Shown in pieces: positions 53,431 through 61,236 of a DNA stretch of 64,000 bases; within the stretch, counting starts at the first letter, position 1, and each line of letters begins with the position of its first letter. The DNA lies in the NCBI GenBank assembly GCA_965219165.1, contig CBDCMW010000002.1:2232001-2296000 (forward strand), given 5' to 3'. This DNA comes from Aldehydirespirator sp965219165. Its GTDB lineage: Bacteria > Actinomycetota > Acidimicrobiia > Acidimicrobiales > Aldehydirespiratoraceae. Under the pieces are notes generated by a model, which did not search any database, was not told the origin of the DNA, and was given only the letters and a program-made list of their open reading frames with translations. Position numbers and translations under genes: made by a program.

Positions 53431-53484
53431 TGTCAAGTTCCGGTTGTCAAGGTCCGGCGTCAAGCTCCGGTTGTCAAGTCCCGG
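53431..53484. repeat. four 14-bp iterons, TGTCAAG-N-TCCGGT
   Basis: TGTCAAGTTCCGGT (53431), TGTCAAGGTCCGGC (53445), GTCAAGCTCCGG (53459) and TTGTCAAGTCCCGG (53471), spaced 14, 14 and about 12-13 bp. Lies in a gene-free gap between the macroglobulin and the toxin-antitoxin pair. Iteron-like arrays can bind replication or regulatory proteins; no partner gene is adjacent. 53336-53430 holds nothing recognised. Confidence 0.7.
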
Positions 53485-53515
53485 TACCCGTGTTACAGGC
53501 TGGCTCGAATCAGAG

Positions 53516-53524
53516 TTATCCACA
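53516..53524. promoter_or_regulatory. DnaA-box-like 9-mer
   Basis: TTATCCACA, the perfect Escherichia coli DnaA consensus. Further exact copies are at 37404-37412, 17549-17557 and 53702-53710 (the last two on the opposite strand), all in or next to R1-type repeats. Confidence 0.6.
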
Positions 53525-53568
53525 GGAAAGCATAAGTCAGAAATGTGCTCTGACCTGGGCTTTTGTTT

Positions 53569-53600
53569 GTCGGGCTGGGGAGATTTGAACTCCCGACCTT
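53569..53600 (-). other. tRNA 3'-end-like fragment
   Basis: On the minus strand, a perfect T-arm GGGAG-TTCAAAT-CTCCC is followed by CAGCCCG, a discriminator A and CA. The matching 5' acceptor strand (CGGGCTG) and the anticodon arm are not found in the following bases, which are R1 repeat. This fits the core or attachment-site half of an element integrated at a tRNA gene. The frame crossing it (GREFKSPQPD) is an artefact of the T-arm. Confidence 0.5.
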
Positions 53601-53755
53601 CGGTCCCCCAGTTGCCGAAAGGCCGTTTCAGTCGATACCAACCAGTAACAAAATGCCCGCCTGACGCCTGGTTTTGCAAGATTGGCGTAACAAGCCGTAC
53701 CTGTGGATAACCCCCGATAATGAATCGTCCGTTAGAAGAATCGTTAGAAGATTCG
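53589..53755. repeat. R1 intergenic repeat, copy with tRNA-like edge
   Basis: Similar to 17436-17605 from ACTCCCGACCTTCGGTCCCC through GGCGTAACAAGCCGTACC, a perfect TGTGGATAA (53702-53710) and a double GTTAGAA. It begins inside the tRNA-like T-arm. The pair of copies lies about 36 kb apart. Confidence 0.75.
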
Positions 53756-53844
53756 GCGTGTGGATCGCGCCGGGAGCCCAGCTGGCCGATTGCGGCGCTT
53801 GAAGGGACTATCCTGGATGTGGCAAGGCGCTACCGAGAGGATCA

Positions 53845-54039
53845 ATGGCCATGACAACTGTGCCTGTCGCCGACGCCGGCCATGATCCGCTTGAGGAGCC
53901 GGTGACCCTCGCCGAGCTAGACGCGAGCGTCGGCACCGGACCCGATGTGCCCGAGGACGAGGTCGCCGTGCGCTACTACACCGACGAAGCGTTCCTGACG
54001 GCGATCCGGCTGCGCCGCAACGGCCGAAGCACCGACTAG
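53845..54039 (+). CDS. small antitoxin-like protein
   Basis: A 64-residue acidic protein (MAMTTVPVADAGHDPLEEPV, then DVPEDEVAVRYYTDEAFLTA and RRNGRSTD at the end). GAGAGG lies 5-10 nt before the ATG at 53845. It comes 14 bp before a basic RelE-like small gene, the usual order of a type II antitoxin and toxin. No DNA-binding fold recognised. A decayed copy of both genes is at 46958-47056. Confidence 0.65.
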   Translation: MAMTTVPVADAGHDPLEEPVTLAELDASVGTGPDVPEDEVAVRYYTDEAFLTAIRLRRNGRSTD

Positions 54040-54053
54040 CGCCCAGGCCAACG

Positions 54054-54356
54054 GTGCCGACACATGATGAGACCGGGGCATTCCTGCGCGACTACGAGAG
54101 TCTGACGCCCCAGCAACAAGACAGATTCGACAGCAAACGCGAAGAGTTCATAGCGGATCTGATCGCGATGGAACGCAACAGACGCCAAGGGTTCCGTCCA
54201 GGGCTGCGCGTCAAGCGGGTGCAGGGAGCGTCGGGGCTGTTTGAGATGACCTGGGCGCCCGACGGGCGGGCGACCTTCTCAATGGGTGAGCGCGTCGTCG
54301 CCGGCAAGCGCCACATCGTGTGGCATCGCGTCGGCGATCACAGCATCCTGCCATGA
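54054..54356 (+). CDS. RelE/ParE-like toxin candidate
   Basis: A 100-residue basic protein: FLRDYESLTPQQQDRFDSKR, FIADLIAMERNRRQGFRPGL, RVKRVQGASGLFEMTWAPDG and HIVWHRVGDHSIL. The pattern of a helical N terminus followed by strands ending MTWAPDGRATF and IVWHRVG is that of RelE-fold toxins, which cut mRNA in the ribosome. GTG at 54054 follows the upstream gene by 14 bp. The DNA stretch TTCGACAGCAAACGCG (54126-54141) is also the edge of both macroglobulin blocks. Confidence 0.75.
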   Translation: MPTHDETGAFLRDYESLTPQQQDRFDSKREEFIADLIAMERNRRQGFRPGLRVKRVQGASGLFEMTWAPDGRATFSMGERVVAGKRHIVWHRVGDHSILP

Positions 54357-54574
54357 CACAACACCTCACTCACCGCCGGAAGCCGGAGTTGCGCACCCCA
54401 TAGGACTGGCTGCATCGAGGCACGAGACCCGACCAGATCGCCCGCTCGAAGCGAAGGGCGAATCGCGTACCGGTGACCTTCAGCAGTCGCGAAGTGCCCA
54501 TCGGCTTTCGTGGGACGGGCACCGTAGGTTGGGCGATCAGGCCAACGACCGTCTAGCTGACTGGAAGGCGGGCC

Positions 54575-55651
54575 GTGAGAGAGTTGACGATCGATGACAT
54601 CGACGACCTGGCTCTGGGCGCGACCCTGCTCGGAACGGGCGGAGGCGGCGACCCGTATGTGGGCAAGCTGCTGGTCAAGCAAGCGATCGCTGATCATGGC
54701 CCCGCCAAGGTCGTTGGACCAGAAGAGCTTCCCCATGACGGCCGGGTGCTCACCACCGCCATCATCGGCGCACCGACGGTGATCCTGGAGAAGATCCCTG
54801 CCGGCACTGAGTTCCGAGCCGGCATCCGCGCTCTGGCCTCCTACCTGGGTGAGGAACCGGTGGCGTTGATGCCCATAGAGGTGGGTGGGGTCAACACATT
54901 GGTGCCGATCGCCACGGCGGTCGAGATGGGGTTGCCGATAGTCGATGCCGACGGGATGCGACGCGCCTTTCCCCAGATCGAGATGACCGTGTTCACGCTG
55001 CATGGCCTGTTGGCCGCGCCCATGTCGATCGCAGATGAGAAGGGCAACATGTGCGTGTTCGAGGCCACAACCAACCAGACAGCTGAGGCACTGGCCCGCG
55101 CCGCCATCCTTCAGCTCGGTCTGGCCAACGCGATCAGCTGCTATCCGATGTCGGTGGCCGACGTGCGGCGGGCTGGAATCCACGACTCTATGACTTACTG
55201 CACGGAAGTCGGGAGGCGTCTCGGCGAGGTCAAGCGGGGTGCTGAGGGGGCCTGGCACGAACTCCTTGACTACACCGACGCAGCCTTGGTCTTCAGCGGC
55301 AAGGTCATCGACATAGATCGCCGCACTACTGAGGGTTTCGCCCGCGGCACTGTCGTTCTCGAGCACTTGGACGACACCAGCCGAACTCTGCGGGTCGAGA
55401 TCCAGAACGAGAACCTGATCGCTTTCGAGGAGGGCGACGCGGTCGTGACGGTGCCCGACCTGCTGTGCCTGCTCGATTACGAATCGGCGGACCCTGTCAC
55501 CACCGAGGGCCTGGCCTACGGTCAGCGGCTCAACGTGTTGGCCATGCCGTGCGCGCCCGAGTGGCACCGTGACGGGATGTTGGAGCTGGTGGGCCCTCGG
55601 GCGTTCGGTTACGACATCGACTACGTCGACTTCCGGGAGAAGAGGCGGTGA
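54575..55651 (+). CDS. DUF917 family (S-methyl thiohydantoin desulfurase-like)
   Basis: A 358-residue DUF917 protein: ALGATLLGTGGGGDPYVGKL, TTAIIGAPTVILEKIPAGTE, MPIEVGGVNTLVPIATAVE and VFEATTNQTAEALARAA. The family is paired with hydantoinase/oxoprolinase and has members that desulfurise thiohydantoins. The GTG at 54575 has GGCGGGCC upstream and gives the family N terminus MRELTIDDIDDLALG. It overlaps the next gene by 4 nt (GTGA at 55648). Opens the hydantoin cluster. Confidence 0.85.
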   Translation: MRELTIDDIDDLALGATLLGTGGGGDPYVGKLLVKQAIADHGPAKVVGPEELPHDGRVLTTAIIGAPTVILEKIPAGTEFRAGIRALASYLGEEPVALMPIEVGGVNTLVPIATAVEMGLPIVDADGMRRAFPQIEMTVFTLHGLLAAPMSIADEKGNMCVFEATTNQTAEALARAAILQLGLANAISCYPMSVADVRRAGIHDSMTYCTEVGRRLGEVKRGAEGAWHELLDYTDAALVFSGKVIDIDRRTTEGFARGTVVLEHLDDTSRTLRVEIQNENLIAFEEGDAVVTVPDLLCLLDYESADPVTTEGLAYGQRLNVLAMPCAPEWHRDGMLELVGPRAFGYDIDYVDFREKRR

Positions 55652-57201
55652 AGCCGCTGCGGCTCGGTGTCGATGTCGGGGGCACCAACACCGATGCGGT
55701 TGTGGTCGACCCGGCCGGCACCGTGGTGGCCGCCACGAAGACGGCCACCACACCCGAACCGATAGGCGGCATCCAAGCTGCTGTGGTGGCGGTGCTGGCC
55801 CAGGTGGACGACCCGGCCGCTTTGGGCAAGGCCATGCTCGGCACCACCCATCCCACCAACGCGATCATCCGGCGCCAAGACCTCGACCGGGTGGGAGTGC
55901 TGCGCCTGGCCGCGCCGTCGTCGCTGGGCGTGCGCCCCAGCGCGGCCTGGCCCGAGGACCTCAGAGACATTGTCATCGGACGCAGCGAAATCGTTGCAGG
56001 CGGGTTCGAGTACGACGGCACCCCCATCGCGGATCTTGATGAGGACGCGGTGAGGCGCTTCGGTGCCACCTGCGCGCAGGAGGTTTCTGCCATTGCAGTC
56101 TCGTGCGCGTTCAGCCCGGCGTCGACCGATCACGAATTGCGCGCCGCGGAGCTGCTCGCCGAGGAATGCGGCGATGATTTCCCGGTGTCGTTGAGCCACA
56201 CGGTGGGATCGCTGGGGCTCCTCGAACGCGAGAACGCGACCATCCTCAACGCGTCGCTGCTGACGGTGGCCAAGCGAGTGGTCGCGGGGTTCCGCGACAC
56301 CCTGGCCGAGGCCGGCCTGAAGGTGGAGAGCTTCCTCACCCAGAACGACGGCACGTTGATGGCCGTTGACGAAGCCGACAAGTACCCGGTGCTCACCGTT
56401 GGCTCAGGTCCGACCAACTCGATGCGGGGCGCCAGCGCGCTGGCCGGGCTCTCCGACGCGCTCGTCATCGATGTCGGGGGCACTTCCGCGGATGTGGGGA
56501 TCCTGGTCAACGGATTCCCTCGCGAGTCCACCGCGGCCGTGGAGGTGGGAGGCGTCCGGACCAATTTCCGTATGCCGGACCTGATCTCGGTCGGCCTTGG
56601 CGGAGGCAGCATCGTCAGGAACGGCGACGGCGTGACTATTGGGCCCGACTCCGTCGGCTATGACGTGATCACCGAGGCAATCTGCAAGGGCGGCTCCACG
56701 TTGACGCTCTCAGACGTCTCGTTGGCCGCCGGCCGCCTCACGGACTTCGGCGATCCCGACCTGCTGTCGAGCCTGGAGGCCTCGCTCACAGCCGCAGCGA
56801 TCAGCTGGGTGGACGAGCGGATCGGTGTGCTGTGCGAGCGGATGAAAGCCTCGAGCACGGCGCTGCCTCTGATAGCAGTCGGCGGTGGCGCCCATCTGGT
56901 GCCCGAGGCGCTGCGAGGGGTCAGCGAGGTGCTCTGGCCGCCGCACCACTCCGTGGCGAACGCTTTCGGCGCGGCGATCGCCGAGGCGGCCGGATCGATC
57001 GACAAGGTCTACAGCTACGACACGGCCGGCCGGGAGTCCTGCCTCAGAAGCGCCCGCGAGGAGGCCGAGGACGCAGCCATTCGAGCGGGCGCCGACCCCG
57101 ACAATGTGCGCATCACGCGAATCGTCGAGATTCCCATGACCTACGTGCCCGGAGGCGGCTGCCGGGTGATCGTGAAGGCCGTGGGTCCGCTCGCCTCATA
57201 G
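55648..57201 (+). CDS. hydantoinase/oxoprolinase family protein (HyuA-like)
   Basis: A 517-residue actin-fold protein: LRLGVDVGGTNTDAVVVD at the N terminus, TVGSGPTNSMRGASALAG, VIDVGGTSADVGILVNG, SVGLGGGSIVRNGDGVTIGP and PLIAVGGGAHLVPEAL. These are the phosphate and adenosine motifs of ATP-dependent hydantoinases and oxoprolinases, which open five-membered N-C(=O)-N rings. At 517 residues it is the short type that pairs with DUF917 and not the long fused oxoprolinase. Translationally coupled to the DUF917 gene; the dipeptidase gene follows 48 bp later. Confidence 0.9.
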   Translation: MKPLRLGVDVGGTNTDAVVVDPAGTVVAATKTATTPEPIGGIQAAVVAVLAQVDDPAALGKAMLGTTHPTNAIIRRQDLDRVGVLRLAAPSSLGVRPSAAWPEDLRDIVIGRSEIVAGGFEYDGTPIADLDEDAVRRFGATCAQEVSAIAVSCAFSPASTDHELRAAELLAEECGDDFPVSLSHTVGSLGLLERENATILNASLLTVAKRVVAGFRDTLAEAGLKVESFLTQNDGTLMAVDEADKYPVLTVGSGPTNSMRGASALAGLSDALVIDVGGTSADVGILVNGFPRESTAAVEVGGVRTNFRMPDLISVGLGGGSIVRNGDGVTIGPDSVGYDVITEAICKGGSTLTLSDVSLAAGRLTDFGDPDLLSSLEASLTAAAISWVDERIGVLCERMKASSTALPLIAVGGGAHLVPEALRGVSEVLWPPHHSVANAFGAAIAEAAGSIDKVYSYDTAGRESCLRSAREEAEDAAIRAGADPDNVRITRIVEIPMTYVPGGGCRVIVKAVGPLAS

Positions 57202-57249
57202 CCACGGACCCATGCCAATGTCCGCCGACCCCTCCCGCTAGGAGACCCG

Positions 57250-58266
57250 ATGCGAGTGGCGGACGCTCACAACGACCTGCTGCTCGCAGTGCTGCACCAG
57301 CGAGAGAGGGGACAAAGGGATCCCTTCGGGGACTTCTGGCTGCCGCGATTGCGCGCCGGCGGTGTGGCGCTGCAGTTCCTCGCCGTCTTCACCGAGGACC
57401 AGCATGTGGGCGAGGGGGCACTACGGCGGTGCCTGCTGCTTCTTGAGGAGGCCCGGCACATCGCCGAGACGCACCCGGGCGATGTGGCCATCGTCGAGAC
57501 TCGACAGGACCTGGAGCGCTCGCTCGCCTCCGGCCGCATCGCGCTGGTGCTGGCCGTTGAAGGCTCAGAGCCCGTGTCGCACAGTCTCGGCGTGCTGGAG
57601 ACGCTCTGGCGTCTGGGCGTCAGGTGTATGTCGCTTACGTGGAACCGTCGCACGATGATGGCCGACGGCGCGGGCGAGGCCGCTACCGGAGCCGGACTCA
57701 CCGCACTCGGGACGCAAGCCGTGGCTGAGATGGAACGGCTGGGAATGATCGTGGACGTCAGCCACCTCTCCGCAGCCGGATTCGACCATGTCTCGGGCAT
57801 CTCGACCCGGCCGCTCGTGGCAACGCACTCGTCATGTCATGCCCTGTGCCCCCATCCCCGCAACCTCACCGACGACCAGCTGCGCGATGTCGCCGATTCT
57901 GGAGGAGTGGTGGGAATCAACTCCTTCGGCGGCTTCCTCGCGACTGACAACCCCACACTGGACGACTATCTGGCCCACATCGAGCATGCGATCGCAGTGG
58001 CGGGACCGGCCGCGGTCGGGCTGGGCTGCGACTTCATGGAGGACCTGCTGAAGGTGCTAGACCCGATCCTCGGAGCCGGTCTGGTCGATCCCACCAATCT
58101 GCCGTTCGTGGCCGGAATGAGCGAGCCCTCCGACCTCGGACCCTTCGGCGCACTGCTCACGCAGCGGCTGGGTGATGAGACTGCCCAGAAAGTGGCAGCC
58201 GGCAACTGGATAGACCTCTTGGAGCGCGTCCTGCCGTCGGAGAGTCATCGCTCCCGCCGAGAGTAG
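57250..58266 (+). CDS. membrane dipeptidase family M19 protein
   Basis: A 338-residue M19 zinc dipeptidase: RVADAHNDLLLAVL (first zinc His and Asp), LAVEGSEPVSHSLGVLETLW (bridging Glu), VDVSHLSAAGFDHV, ATHSSCHALCPHPRNLTDDQ and GLGCDFME. It is cytoplasmic as no signal is present. Members hydrolyse dipeptides or N-acyl and N-carbamoyl-like amino acids; in this cluster the substrate may come from ring opening of a hydantoin. The GGAGACCCG before the ATG at 57250 suits a ribosome-binding site. Confidence 0.87.
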   Translation: MRVADAHNDLLLAVLHQRERGQRDPFGDFWLPRLRAGGVALQFLAVFTEDQHVGEGALRRCLLLLEEARHIAETHPGDVAIVETRQDLERSLASGRIALVLAVEGSEPVSHSLGVLETLWRLGVRCMSLTWNRRTMMADGAGEAATGAGLTALGTQAVAEMERLGMIVDVSHLSAAGFDHVSGISTRPLVATHSSCHALCPHPRNLTDDQLRDVADSGGVVGINSFGGFLATDNPTLDDYLAHIEHAIAVAGPAAVGLGCDFMEDLLKVLDPILGAGLVDPTNLPFVAGMSEPSDLGPFGALLTQRLGDETAQKVAAGNWIDLLERVLPSESHRSRRE

Positions 58267-58280
58267 TAGAAAGTTTGCCG

Positions 58281-59870
58281 GTGCCCGATACTCGTCTCCG
58301 GCCCAGACCCCTCACGGTGAGACAACTCCTTGCGACCGGCGCGCTCGGCGACTGCCGTGTCGTCGCGGGAGAGCAGGGCCTGGACCGCATCGTTTCCGAC
58401 GTGTACGTGACCGCCCACTGCGACACGGCCACTCCCGTCTCGCCGGGTGTGCTCGTCATGTTGGATGCCCGCGGGTTCCAACCGAACTCGTATGCACTCG
58501 ACGTGGCCCTGCGAACAGTCAGAGACGGCGAGGGGTCCGGACTCGTCGCGGTCAATCCAGTGTCAGCCACCGGCATAGCGACCCGGCGCCTGGCTGATCG
58601 TTTCAGCACCGCGCTGCTGGAAGCGGAGACGGTTGACGTACTCGCTGCGGCTGCCGCGGCGCGCGAACTCGTGCTGCAGCCCTCGGTTCACCAGGCGGAC
58701 ATGATGTCGCAGCTGCTGCGAGGCCTGACCAGAACAGCCACAGTCTCAGAAACGCTGGCACTGGTCTCCGACATCCTCGGGCGGCCGTGCTCACTCGTCG
58801 AAGCCAGCAGCGCCGTCATCGCAGGACCCCCCGTCTCAGTGCAGTCGCAGGCTCTGAGACAGCACGCCTACCACTCTCCCGATGTCGGTTCTGGAGGTGA
58901 GCCGGGAATGGTCTGCCCGGTCGTAGTCGTACCGGGTGAGCCGGTCCGGTTCTGGCTGGTGTGCCTGCTCGGCGACGCTGACGACGCCATCCAGCGGGCC
59001 GGTCTGGACCTGCTCGGGGTCGCATCCTGGGCAGTGGGAGCCTACTTGGTGCGCGATCGACTCGTCATGGAACGCGACGCCCGGCACCGGCTGGCCCTGC
59101 TCAATGAGGTTGTAGGCAGCGGCGAACTGCCCGATGAGGCGATCCTCGCCCAGATGGCGACCTTCGGCTGGTCCGCAGCCGGATGGATCAGCGCCTTCCA
59201 CGTTCAGCTGTCCGGTCCGATGGACTCCAACTGGGTGCTCGTCAACACCGACGCACTCGCCAAGACGCTCCTAGAGGTCGGTATCGACGGTCCGCTCATC
59301 GAGAGGACAGACGGCTGGTCGGGCTGGGTGTGCACCCCTACTGAACCCCCCGTGGGTGACTATCGGCGGCTGGCCCGGAGCCTTCAAGACGCACTTGCAG
59401 CCCTCGTCGCCGACTCCGAAGGAGTGAGCGCGCACGCCGGGGTGGGCCAGCCCGCGACCGGTCTTCCAGGCCTCAGGGCGGGCTTGACCGAAGCTCGCCA
59501 GGCCGCCGCGCTGGCAGGTGCAGGTGCGAGGCGGGTCTCGGTGAGACACATCGACGAACTCGGCATCCAGCGGATCATGCTCGGCTGGTACGGCTCCGCC
59601 GACTTCGGCCGGGTGGTGGCCGCCTTCCTCGAACCGCTGACCAACGAGGACACCGACGGCGCGCTCCTGCGCACCCTGCAGGTCTACCTGGACTGCCTGT
59701 CCTCCGCGACAAGCACCGCCGCCGCGCTCGGCGTGCACCGCAACACGGTGATGAAGCGAATCGACCGCATAGCGGAGATGCTCAACGTCAACTTGCATGA
59801 CCCGGACCAGCGGCTCGCACTACAACTAGTGCTGAGGATGCATCGGCTCGATCGATCCAGCCCTAGCTGA
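58281..59870 (+). CDS. PucR-family transcriptional regulator
   Basis: About 530 residues. The N-terminal PucR domain (about 10-130; RPLTVRQLLATGALGDCRVV) is followed by a variable sensor part, a GGDEF-like region and a C-terminal HTH (LRTLQVYLDCLSSATSTAAA, LGVHRNTVMKRIDRIAEML). PucR regulators often control purine, hydantoin or other nitrogen catabolic genes. The GTG at 58281 (VPDTRLRPRP) is chosen; a TTG at 58275 in the same frame is possible. It lies between the hydantoin enzymes and the transporter, so it probably controls both. Confidence 0.88.
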   Translation: MPDTRLRPRPLTVRQLLATGALGDCRVVAGEQGLDRIVSDVYVTAHCDTATPVSPGVLVMLDARGFQPNSYALDVALRTVRDGEGSGLVAVNPVSATGIATRRLADRFSTALLEAETVDVLAAAAAARELVLQPSVHQADMMSQLLRGLTRTATVSETLALVSDILGRPCSLVEASSAVIAGPPVSVQSQALRQHAYHSPDVGSGGEPGMVCPVVVVPGEPVRFWLVCLLGDADDAIQRAGLDLLGVASWAVGAYLVRDRLVMERDARHRLALLNEVVGSGELPDEAILAQMATFGWSAAGWISAFHVQLSGPMDSNWVLVNTDALAKTLLEVGIDGPLIERTDGWSGWVCTPTEPPVGDYRRLARSLQDALAALVADSEGVSAHAGVGQPATGLPGLRAGLTEARQAAALAGAGARRVSVRHIDELGIQRIMLGWYGSADFGRVVAAFLEPLTNEDTDGALLRTLQVYLDCLSSATSTAAALGVHRNTVMKRIDRIAEMLNVNLHDPDQRLALQLVLRMHRLDRSSPS

Positions 59871-60018
59871 TCTAGTGGCCGGCCGTCCCGGCCTGGCTGG
59901 CTGCGAGAACTGCACCTTCTTGAGCCTGAATGGCAGCGGATTGCCCATTGAGCCCGACTTCGTCGCTCCGTACCGTCCCCCTTCCAGGCTCATACATCCC
60001 ATCGTGAGGGGGGATCCG

Positions 60019-61236
60019 ATGAAGACACGAAACGCAGCCAGGCTCTTGGGTGCGGTATTGGCATTGGCTCTGATAGCCGCTGCATGCGGCGACGACGACC
60101 CACCCGACGAAGCGGTGAGCGCGGCCACCGACAGCACCGCCGAAGCTGAAGCTCCCTCCGGTGAAGAACCTGCGGTGGAGGAACAAGGCGAGCCGGACGA
60201 CGAGCAGGTCGTGCCTGACGATGAGGGCGCAGCCGCAGAGGTGCCCGACGAGGAGGAAACGCCCGAGCCCGTAGTTGAGGAGCCCGAGGAGCCTGCCGAT
60301 GAGACGCCGGCAACGACGGAGCCGGCCGGTCCGCGGCAAATCGCCTACCTGTCAGCCAGTTCGGCCAACACGTTCCTGCTGGCGTCAGTGGGCGAGATGC
60401 AGCGGCTCGCCGATGAGAACAACATCGAGCTAGTCGAGTTCGACGCCCAGTTCAATGCCGACCTGCAGACAACACAGCTTCAGGACGTGGTGGCCAGCGG
60501 CCAGTACGACGGGATCATTCTGGTGGCGTTGAACGGACCCGGACTCGTGCCCGACGTGGAGGCAGCCCTCGACGCCGGGCTCGAGATCGTGCTGTTCAAC
60601 CAGATCATCGGCGACGACCTGTCCACCAACGAGCCCCAGGTGGAAGGGATCGCAGCATCGGTCATGGCCCCGCCCGTCGTCACCGGCGAACGGGCCGGCC
60701 GGCTCACGATTCAGGCCTGCGCGGGACTCGACCCGTGCCGGGTCGTGTACATATTCGGCATCCGCGGCATTCCGCTCGATGTCGCCCTGCGCCAGGGCTT
60801 CGACAGCGTCGTGGCCGGCGAGTCCAACATCGAGATCGTCGCCGAGGGAGAAGGCCAGTACCTGGGTCCCGAAGGCGGGATCAACGCCATTCAGGACATC
60901 CTGCAGGCCCAGCCGGACTTCGACGTGGTGGTCGGCGCCGACCAGCCGCTGCAGGGCATAGAACTGGTCCTCACCGACGAGGGCAAGCTCGATGACGTGG
61001 CTCTGATCGGCCTCGGAGGATCATCGCCCGCGATCGAGGGAATCCGCGACGGGCGGTGGTTCGCTACCGTGTTCTATGCGCCGGCCAGCGAGGGTCGTAT
61101 GGCCATGGAAGCCATGATCGCGGCCCTTGCCGACGGCACCTACACCGGCGGGGTGGACCCCAACGGCGGTTTCGTCGATGAGGGCATGGTCACCTCCGCC
61201 AATGTCAACCAGTTCACCGCGGAGTGGGATGGCTGA
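60019..61236 (+). CDS. RbsB-like solute-binding lipoprotein
   Basis: A 405-residue periplasmic-binding-protein family member. Signal with lipobox ALALIAAAC (lipid Cys23), then an acidic Pro/Glu linker of about 75 residues (no exact repeats), then the sugar-binding fold of the RbsB type (IAYLSASSANTFLLASVGEM, DGIILVALNGPG, VVYIFGIRGIPLDVALRQG, DVALIGLGGSSPAIEGI). The ATG at 60019 has GAGGGGGGA upstream; the open frame further 5' is not coding. It delivers the substrate of the ABC transporter that follows and overlaps its ATPase gene by 8 nt. Confidence 0.9.
   Translation: MKTRNAARLLGAVLALALIAAACGDDDPPDEAVSAATDSTAEAEAPSGEEPAVEEQGEPDDEQVVPDDEGAAAEVPDEEETPEPVVEEPEEPADETPATTEPAGPRQIAYLSASSANTFLLASVGEMQRLADENNIELVEFDAQFNADLQTTQLQDVVASGQYDGIILVALNGPGLVPDVEAALDAGLEIVLFNQIIGDDLSTNEPQVEGIAASVMAPPVVTGERAGRLTIQACAGLDPCRVVYIFGIRGIPLDVALRQGFDSVVAGESNIEIVAEGEGQYLGPEGGINAIQDILQAQPDFDVVVGADQPLQGIELVLTDEGKLDDVALIGLGGSSPAIEGIRDGRWFATVFYAPASEGRMAMEAMIAALADGTYTGGVDPNGGFVDEGMVTSANVNQFTAEWDG

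Noticed and set aside
53444..53710. Frame containing GREFKSPQPD as a small gene
   Set aside because: It is the translation of a tRNA T-arm-like sequence and repeat DNA, a known source of false genes.
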